From contig PBYQ01000040.1 of NCBI GenBank assembly GCA_002729695.1, positions 43,120 through 107,119 on the forward strand: 64,000 nt of DNA, given 5' to 3'. The position numbers and the translations under genes were made by a program. Origin of the DNA: Citromicrobium sp. (GTDB lineage: Bacteria > Pseudomonadota > Alphaproteobacteria > Sphingomonadales > Sphingomonadaceae). Shown piece after piece: positions 58,369 to 64,000 of this stretch. Below the pieces are notes generated by a model, which saw nothing but the letters and a program-made list of their open reading frames with translations, searched no databases and was not told the DNA's origin. The stretch's first letter is position 1; every line of letters starts with the position of its first letter.

Positions 58369-58525
58369 AGGCCTAGCGATCCGGACCCCGATTCGGGAAG
58401 CGAGCGGGTTTTGCCTGTCCCCTGTCGCATTCGCCGAAAGCTGCTCGGCACCACTGGCGGTTTGCGGGCGTTGCCTCTACGGCACCCGCGACATCGGGAC
58501 GAACGCGGACACGAAAAGGGCGCAA

Positions 58526-60787
58526 ATGGCTGACGACAAGAATGCTGACTTCGAGGCACGCGAGGCGCTGCTCTATCACGAGGCGGGCCGACCGGGTAAA
58601 ATCGAGATCATCGCGTCGAAGCCGATGGCGACCCAGCGCGACCTCAGCCTTGCCTATTCGCCCGGCGTCGCCTCGCCGGTGCAGGCGATTGCCGACGATC
58701 CAGCCAACGCCGCGAAATACACCGCCCGGTCGAACCTCGTTGCCGTGATCTCGAACGGAACCGCGATCCTCGGCATGGGCAATCTCGGCGCGCTCGCCAG
58801 CAAGCCGGTGATGGAAGGCAAGGCGGTCCTGTTCAAACGCTTCGCCGACGTCGATTCGATCGACCTCGAGCTCGATACCGAAGATCCGGACAAGTTCATC
58901 GAAGCGGTCGCGCTGATGGAGCCGAGCTTCGGCGGGATCAATCTGGAAGACATCGCGGCACCCGAATGCTTCATCATCGAACGGGCGCTGCGCGAGCGCA
59001 TGAACATCCCGGTGATGCACGACGACCAGCACGGCACCGCGATCATCGCCACCGCCGGGCTGATCAACGCCTGCCACCTGACCGGGCGCGATCTCAAGAA
59101 CGTTCGAATGGTGGTCAACGGAGCGGGGGCGAGCGCGCTCGCCTGCACCGCGCTGATCAAGTCGGTCGGTGTGCCGCACGAAAACGTGATCGTGTGCGAC
59201 CGTTCGGGCCCGATCTACCCGGGGCGTGCCGATGTCGACCAGTGGAAGAGCGCGCACGCGGTCGAAACCGATGCGCGCAGCCTTGAGGAAGCGCTCGATG
59301 GCGCGGACATTTTCCTCGGCCTGTCGGCCGCCGGTGCGCTCAAGCCCGAATGGGTGGAGAAGATGGCGAAGTCGCCGATCATCTTCGCAATGGCCAACCC
59401 CGTTCCCGAAATCATGCCCGAGGAAGCCAAGGCGGTACGGCCCGACGCGATCATCGCGACCGGCCGCAGCGATTATCCCAACCAGGTCAACAACGTGCTG
59501 GGCTTCCCCTTTATCTTCCGCGGCGCGCTGGATGTGCGCGCGACCGCGATCAACGAAGAGATGAAGATCGCCGCAGCCGAGGCGATTGCCGGGCTGGCGC
59601 GCGAACGCGTGCCCGAAGAGGTCGCCGCGGCCTATGGCAAGAACCAGAAGTTCGGCACCGACTACATCATCCCCGCGCCGTTCGATCCGCGCCTGATGGA
59701 AGTCGTGTCTTCCGCCGTCGCCGAAGCGGCGATGAAGTCGGGCGTCGCGCAATTCCACATCGAGGATATGGACGCCTACCGGCTGGCGCTGAAATCGCGC
59801 CTCAACCCCACCACATCGGTGCTCACGCGGGTGTACGAGGAAGCCAAGGCCAATCCCAAGCGGGTGGTCTTCGCCGAGGCGGAAGAGGACGTCGCCCTGC
59901 GCGCCGCGATCCAGTTCCGCGATTTCGGTTACGGCACGCCGATCCTCGTCGGACGGACCAAGGCCGTGGCGGACAAGATGCACATGCTCGGCGTGTCCGA
60001 TCCGGGCAGCTTCGAAATCCAGAACTCGGCCGACAGCGAACACGTGCCCGAGATGGTCGACTTCCTCTACAAGCGGCTCCAGCGGCGCGGGTATACCGAG
60101 CGTGACGTGCGCCGCATGGTCAACCAGGATCGCAACGTTTTCGCCTCGCTGCTGGTCGCGCTGGGGCATGGCGACGCGCTGATTTCAGGCCTGACGCGCA
60201 CCTATGCGCAGACCGCGCGCGAGATCGGCCGCGTGCTCGACCCCAAGCCGGGCGGCATTTCCTTCGGCATTCACATGCTGGTCGGCAAGAACCACACGAC
60301 CTTCCTCGCCGACACCACCATCAACGAGCGTCCCACCTCGCAGGACCTTGCGCATATCGCGTGCGAGACGGCGGAAGTGGCGCGGCGCATGGGACACGAG
60401 CCGCGCGTGGCGTTCCTCTCCTACTCCACCTTCGGCAACCCGCCGGGCAAGTGGCTCGAGAACATCCGCGACGCGGTGCACATCCTCGACGAGAAGCAGC
60501 CCGGCTTCGAATACGAAGGCGAGATGGCACCCGACGCTGCGCTCAACGAAAAGGTGATGGCGCTCTATCCGTTCAGCCGCCTGTCGGGCCCCGCGAACGT
60601 GCTGATCATGCCTGGCCTGCAGTCGGCCAACCTGTCGGCCAAGCTGCTGCGCGAACTGGGCGGCGACGCGACGATCGGACCGATGCTGGTGGGGATGGAA
60701 AAGCCCGTCCAGATCGTGCCGGTCACCGCCAACGTGCCCGACGTGCTGACGCTGGCGGTGCTGGCTGCAGCCGGAGTGGTCGAATAG
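58526..60787 (+). CDS. maeB: NADP-dependent malic enzyme with phosphotransacetylase-like domain
   Basis: 753 aa from the ATG at 58526. The N-terminal 430 residues are malic enzyme: SLAYSPGVASPVQAI near residue 40, then NPVMHDDQHGTAII-type (IPVMHDDQHGTAIIATAGL) near residue 160 and the NADP site VVNGAGASALACTALI near residue 195. The C-terminal 330 residues are of phosphotransacetylase type (NPKRVVFAEAEEDVALRAAIQF...), usually regulatory. It converts malate to pyruvate and supplies NADPH. The 157-nt gap to mutS holds both promoters. Confidence 0.95.
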   Translation: MADDKNADFEAREALLYHEAGRPGKIEIIASKPMATQRDLSLAYSPGVASPVQAIADDPANAAKYTARSNLVAVISNGTAILGMGNLGALASKPVMEGKAVLFKRFADVDSIDLELDTEDPDKFIEAVALMEPSFGGINLEDIAAPECFIIERALRERMNIPVMHDDQHGTAIIATAGLINACHLTGRDLKNVRMVVNGAGASALACTALIKSVGVPHENVIVCDRSGPIYPGRADVDQWKSAHAVETDARSLEEALDGADIFLGLSAAGALKPEWVEKMAKSPIIFAMANPVPEIMPEEAKAVRPDAIIATGRSDYPNQVNNVLGFPFIFRGALDVRATAINEEMKIAAAEAIAGLARERVPEEVAAAYGKNQKFGTDYIIPAPFDPRLMEVVSSAVAEAAMKSGVAQFHIEDMDAYRLALKSRLNPTTSVLTRVYEEAKANPKRVVFAEAEEDVALRAAIQFRDFGYGTPILVGRTKAVADKMHMLGVSDPGSFEIQNSADSEHVPEMVDFLYKRLQRRGYTERDVRRMVNQDRNVFASLLVALGHGDALISGLTRTYAQTAREIGRVLDPKPGGISFGIHMLVGKNHTTFLADTTINERPTSQDLAHIACETAEVARRMGHEPRVAFLSYSTFGNPPGKWLENIRDAVHILDEKQPGFEYEGEMAPDAALNEKVMALYPFSRLSGPANVLIMPGLQSANLSAKLLRELGGDATIGPMLVGMEKPVQIVPVTANVPDVLTLAVLAAAGVVE

Positions 60788-60816
60788 CGAATAGCGAAGA
60801 GCGGTGGAGCGGTCCC

Positions 60817-61500
60817 CTAGAAGGGGATCGTCTCTCCCTTGTAGTTTACGAAGCGGTAGCCACCGCCACCGGCCTTCTCGACCACATCGGCAAGCCCGGT
60901 GCAGCTTTCGTCGACCGTGATGCTGGCGTTGGGCCCGCCCATGTCGGTCTGCACCCAGCCGGGATGGAGCGAGAGGACTTCGATCTTCCGCTCCTTCGCC
61001 TGCTGTTCCGAAATGCCCTTGGCCAGCATATTGAGCCCGACCTTGCTGACGCGGTAGAACTCGTAGGCGCCCGAACTGTCCGCGATGGAGCCCATCAGCG
61101 AGGACATGAAGGCTAGCGTGCCGCCGTCCTTCAGCAGCGGCAGCAGTGCCTTGCCGACGCGTACCGGGCCGTACGCATTGGTCTGCATCACATGCGCAAT
61201 TTCGTCGTCGGTCGCCTGTTCGGCGGACTGGTGCGATGCGCCGGTGATCCCGGCATTGACGATGATCGCGTCGAGCGTGCCTTCGCCGAACTTGCTGGAG
61301 AGACCCTGATAGGTGTCGGGCTTGGTCACATCGACCGTCACGATCTCGACGGCGTTGTCGTGGTCTCGCGCAGCATCGCGCAAGCCGTCGCTCGGCGAGC
61401 GCTCGCTCGCCACGACATGCCAGCCGCGGCTGGCGAATTCTTTGGTCAGGCCGAGCCCGATTCCGCGCGAAGCGCCGATGATGAGGATCTGCTTGCTCAT
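60817..61500 (-). CDS. SDR family oxidoreductase
   Basis: 227 aa short-chain dehydrogenase. The motif GASRGIGLGL is at the N-terminus. IIVNAGITG is near residue 83, a Ser region MSSLMGS is near residue 132 and the catalytic YRVSK near residue 148. The N-A-G motif lacks the first Asn of NNAG. Substrate unknown. It follows the aldehyde dehydrogenase gene by 12 nt on the same strand and is probably cotranscribed. It is convergent with maeB, with a small CCCCT/AGGGG hairpin at the join. Confidence 0.85.
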   Translation of the reverse strand: MSKQILIIGASRGIGLGLTKEFASRGWHVVASERSPSDGLRDAARDHDNAVEIVTVDVTKPDTYQGLSSKFGEGTLDAIIVNAGITGASHQSAEQATDDEIAHVMQTNAYGPVRVGKALLPLLKDGGTLAFMSSLMGSIADSSGAYEFYRVSKVGLNMLAKGISEQQAKERKIEVLSLHPGWVQTDMGGPNASITVDESCTGLADVVEKAGGGGYRFVNYKGETIPF

Positions 61501-61512
61501 GGTCGTGTCTCC

Positions 61513-62880
61513 TTAGGCCGGGTGGACCAGCGTTTTGAGGTTCATGAATTCGTGCAGGCCGAACTCGGACAGCTCGCGCCCGTGGCCGGAGCGTTTGATG
61601 CCACCGAACGGCGCCTCGATCTTCGATCCGTTGACCGCATTGAAGGTGGTCATCCCGGCCTCGATTTTGTTGGCGAAATGCTCCTTCTCGGCTTCGTCTG
61701 TCGTCCACACCGCGGAGCCGAGACCGTAGGGTATGGCGTTGGCGATGGTGGTCGCCTCGTCGATGTCCTTCGCCTTGTAGAGCTGGCCGACGGGGCCGAA
61801 AATCTCGTCCGTGCCCGTTTCGCTGGCGAGCGGAACGTCGGTCAGCAGCCCGGCACTCATCCACGCGCCGGGCCGGTCGATCTTCTCCGCCCCGAACAGC
61901 AGCGTGCAGCCTTCTTCCTTGGCCTTGGCGACCTGCTTCAGCACGGTGTCGCGCTGGCCTTCGCTCGAAAGCGGGCCCAGCTCGGTATCGTCGTCCATCG
62001 GATCGCCCAGCTTCACATCCTGCAGCGCGGCCACGAAGCGATCGGCGAAATCGTCGTGGATGTCGGCATGCACGATCGTGCGCTTGCCGCAGATGCACGA
62101 CTGCCCATTGTTCTGAATCCGCGCGGTCACCGCGTCCTTCACCGCCTGATCGATATCGGCCGAGGGCATTACGATGAAGGGGTCGCTGCCGCCCAGTTCA
62201 AGCACAACCTTCTTCAGGTGCTTGCCCGCCTGCGCGGCCACCGCGCTGCCCGCACCCTCGCTGCCGGTCAGGGTCGCGGCGACGACGCGCGGATCGGCGA
62301 TGACGTCGTTGATGGGGTCGGACGAAACGCACAGGTTCTGGAACAGTCCCTCGGGCCCTCCGGCCTCGAGCACCAGCTCCTCCATCCGCTTGGCGACGCC
62401 TTGCACGATGCTGGCGTGTTTAAGCAGGCCGACATTGCCCGCAAGGATCGTCGGCGCGAGGAAGCGGATCACCTGCCAATAGGGGAAGTTCCACGGCATC
62501 ACCGCGAGCACCGGCCCGAGCGGTAGCCAGCGCCCTTCGGCCTTGCCGCCATCGGACAGGTCCCAGAACCGCGATTCGAGCATCGGCGGGCCGTTCTCGG
62601 CAAAATGATGCAGCAGGTTGGCGCATTTGCCGACCTCGGCCCGCGCCTGTGTGATCGGTTTGCCCATCTCGGTGACGGCCAGCCGGGCAAGCTCTTCCTG
62701 ATTGGCTTCGTACAGGTCGCCGAGCTTGGAGAGGACCTTGGTTCGCTCGTCGAGCGAAGTCGCCCGCCAGTCGCGAAATGTGCGGGTGGCGGTCTCCAGT
62801 TTCCGGTCGATGCCGTTTTCGTCGAGCGTTTCGTATTCGGCGATGGTCTCGCCGGTTGCGGGATTCTTGGTGGTGATCAC
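61513..62880 (-). CDS. aldehyde dehydrogenase family protein (succinate-semialdehyde dehydrogenase-like)
   Basis: 455 aa. The family oxidises aldehydes with NAD(P)+. The catalytic Glu is in LELGGSDPFIV near residue 230 and the catalytic Cys in NNGQSCICGKR near residue 264. PWNFPYWQVIRFLAPTILAGN near residue 130 and FGGIKRSGHGRELSEFG near the end follow. This short form without an N-terminal extension resembles the NAD-dependent succinate-semialdehyde dehydrogenases (Sad-type). Substrate is inference. It is the first gene of a two-gene operon. Confidence 0.88.
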   Translation of the reverse strand: MITTKNPATGETIAEYETLDENGIDRKLETATRTFRDWRATSLDERTKVLSKLGDLYEANQEELARLAVTEMGKPITQARAEVGKCANLLHHFAENGPPMLESRFWDLSDGGKAEGRWLPLGPVLAVMPWNFPYWQVIRFLAPTILAGNVGLLKHASIVQGVAKRMEELVLEAGGPEGLFQNLCVSSDPINDVIADPRVVAATLTGSEGAGSAVAAQAGKHLKKVVLELGGSDPFIVMPSADIDQAVKDAVTARIQNNGQSCICGKRTIVHADIHDDFADRFVAALQDVKLGDPMDDDTELGPLSSEGQRDTVLKQVAKAKEEGCTLLFGAEKIDRPGAWMSAGLLTDVPLASETGTDEIFGPVGQLYKAKDIDEATTIANAIPYGLGSAVWTTDEAEKEHFANKIEAGMTTFNAVNGSKIEAPFGGIKRSGHGRELSEFGLHEFMNLKTLVHPA

Positions 62881-63123
62881 GGGGGCGCTTCTTTCGGGTT
62901 TGCCTACACCCTCTTCAATCGATGCCCCGCCTTGCCGTTCCGGCGCTACCGCCGCCGGTAGCGAAAGTACCAGACCTTAGTGGTCATACTATCATAATAC
63001 ATTGATATATAATAATTAAGTGGCATTTTTTGATGCCTATTTTCTCGGCTAGCAATCACCGGGTAATCACCATGTCAAATTTGGCAAGCACGCGCCCCCA
63101 TGAACGGATTTCTGCGATTGCGA
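62881..63123. other. 243-nt AT-rich gap between the aldehyde dehydrogenase and hipA genes
   Basis: The region 62985-63075 is strongly AT-rich (TATATAATAATTAAG) in a GC-rich chromosome. A GCTACCG-CCGC-CGGTAGC hairpin lies at 62945-62962, in the leader of the aldehyde dehydrogenase gene. A short GGCAT/ATGCC hairpin with a T/A-rich loop lies at 63022-63037 and may end hipA transcription. No gene is seen. Confidence 0.6.
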
Positions 63124-64000
63124 TCATAATGCAGGCGCTGCCAACCGGAAGCAGGTGGCGAAACGCTTGCGATCAGCCGCGCTTATCCCTGCTTCTGTGA
63201 ATAGGTGTTCCCACCGTGTCGCTACGATTCTGCTCATGTCTTCGGCGATTGCTTTCGCGTCATCAGGGCCGAGGTCGAAGACTGCGGCACCAGCGAGAGC
63301 ATTCTCGATCGTTGCATTGCGGCCTTCCGGCCCCACACCGAGGACGAGCCGTCGCTCCAGCCCCAGCTGCGGTTTCGGCACTACATCGTAAAGCGGAGAT
63401 AGCCGCCAACCCTCACCATCGAACAGGAAGCCATGATTACGTAGGTGATCATCATCATTCGTGACGAGGATATTGAGCAGCATTCGACGAAATAGCTCAT
63501 GTAGATCCTGGCGCACTTCGGTTCCGAATTGCCGGATCGCTCCTGCGAGATCCGCATAGCTGAAGCTGCTGACCTCGCTCTCATGCGCCCCGAGCATTGT
63601 GAGCCCCGATGCAAAGGGCCTACGTTCCAGCCAGTTGCCGTGAGGAATCCGATCGAACCGCTCGATCAGATAGATGTCGCGATCAAGGACACAGCGGAAG
63701 TCGAGTGGCGGCACATCGAGACCACATTCGCTGGCAAGCCGCATCGTCGCCAGTTCAACTCTGCATTCGGGAAAGCTGTCCCCGCGCTTCTGGAATTTCG
63801 CGATCCAGGGTTGCTCGCCGATCTTTGTAGCTGCCTTCGGTCGGGCACCGCCCAGAGATGATCCGGCTGCCAGCAAGGCTCTCAAGTTCTCGTCGAGTTC
63901 GTCGACATGCTGCGCGCGTTCGGCGGCTTCCGCTAGCTCTGCGAGCGTGAACTCTTCGCCCGGAGCAGGGCCACCCCCCCATGGCGTAATTCTCTCCGGC
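63124..64000 (-). CDS. HipA family kinase toxin, N-terminus beyond the window
   Basis: Open to the right edge; about 292 codons are visible. The HipA-type kinase core shows GSSLGGARPKA with a phosphate-binding role, the ATP-binding Lys in WIAKFQKRGD, LIERFDR, the catalytic loop NILVTNDDDHLRNHGFL and the metal Asp in LSPLYDVVPKP. HipA kinases phosphorylate aminoacyl-tRNA synthetases and cause dormancy, usually restrained by an adjacent HipB-type antitoxin. No hipB is in view and it would lie upstream, beyond the edge. It sits next to the AT-rich gap, so it may be on a recently acquired segment. Confidence 0.88.
   Translation of the reverse strand, partial: PERITPWGGGPAPGEEFTLAELAEAAERAQHVDELDENLRALLAAGSSLGGARPKAATKIGEQPWIAKFQKRGDSFPECRVELATMRLASECGLDVPPLDFRCVLDRDIYLIERFDRIPHGNWLERRPFASGLTMLGAHESEVSSFSYADLAGAIRQFGTEVRQDLHELFRRMLLNILVTNDDDHLRNHGFLFDGEGWRLSPLYDVVPKPQLGLERRLVLGVGPEGRNATIENALAGAAVFDLGPDDAKAIAEDMSRIVATRWEHLFTEAGISAADRKRFATCFRLAAPAL

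Noticed and set aside
58373..60169. 598-codon minus-strand frame opposite maeB
   Set aside because: Shadow of malic enzyme with no recognisable motif.
1..64000. Search by eye for tRNA, rRNA, riboswitch and CRISPR arrays
   Set aside because: No cloverleaf with a clear T-arm, no rRNA core sequence and no regularly spaced repeats were found. A covariance-model search would be decisive.

Overview
The window looks like chromosome of a sphingomonad alphaproteobacterium, most likely the Erythrobacteraceae side of Sphingomonadales. The support is high GC, a soluble serine palmitoyltransferase paired with its own acyl carrier protein, a DivK-type regulator, an OmpA protein with a long polyproline hinge, a DksA with a degenerate zinc finger, several small families common in this order (DUF3572, DUF2793, DUF6127, DUF5063, DUF4112), and a complete-looking gene transfer agent (GTA) head-tail cluster. 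The genus cannot be told from sequence reading alone. No rRNA, tRNA or CRISPR array was seen.

Left part (1-18.7 kb): the end of pheS, pheT, an SDR dehydrogenase, and prfC bracketed by two inverted copies of a palindromic repeat. Then come a flavin-type oxidoreductase, a secreted protein, a GMC oxidoreductase, a sterol-desaturase-like membrane enzyme, a two-domain cold-shock protein with an RGG-like head, argD-argF, hslO, queC, an MFS transporter, a CuZn superoxide dismutase lipoprotein and an OmpA-family porin.

GTA region (18.9-33.8 kb, minus strand): read 5' to 3' the order is small terminase-like, large terminase, portal, DUF6127, prohead protease, major capsid, connector, a 51-residue protein, DUF3168, major tail protein, two tail-assembly genes, a short tape measure, a TIM-barrel-like/DUF2460 fusion, DUF2163 hub, NlpC/P60 peptidase, tail tip protein and DUF2793. 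Most neighbours overlap by 1-13 nt. Two plus-strand genes interrupt it: a TPM-like lipoprotein gene between capsid and protease, and a 386-bp cassette between terminase and portal. The cassette is a GIY-YIG nuclease gene enclosed by near-perfect 32-bp inverted repeats. Palindromic repeats are also translated in frame inside the protease and the large terminase.

Right part (34-64 kb): a YqaA-type membrane protein, OsmC, a sulfide-response set (ArsR/BigR-like repressor, TauE/SafE exporter, persulfide-dioxygenase-like MBL protein), an S41 peptidase, an AraC regulator, ACP-spt sphingolipid genes, divK, an overlapping DUF3572-HAD-RidA run, dksA, a PilZ protein, the kynABU kynurenine operon (kynU carries an in-frame 121-bp palindromic repeat), an HNH endonuclease, gluQ, a PduO-type adenosyltransferase, a 3-hydroxybutyryl-CoA dehydrogenase, mutS divergent from maeB, an SDR with an aldehyde dehydrogenase, and a HipA-family kinase running off the right edge behind an AT-rich gap.

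The most striking theme is the repeats. One family shares CGTCA/GGTCA...TGACG/TGACC ends and occurs both as short elements without a gene (around prfC) and with a GIY-YIG gene inside. A second palindromic family is tolerated inside coding sequence in three proteins, in matching reading phase.
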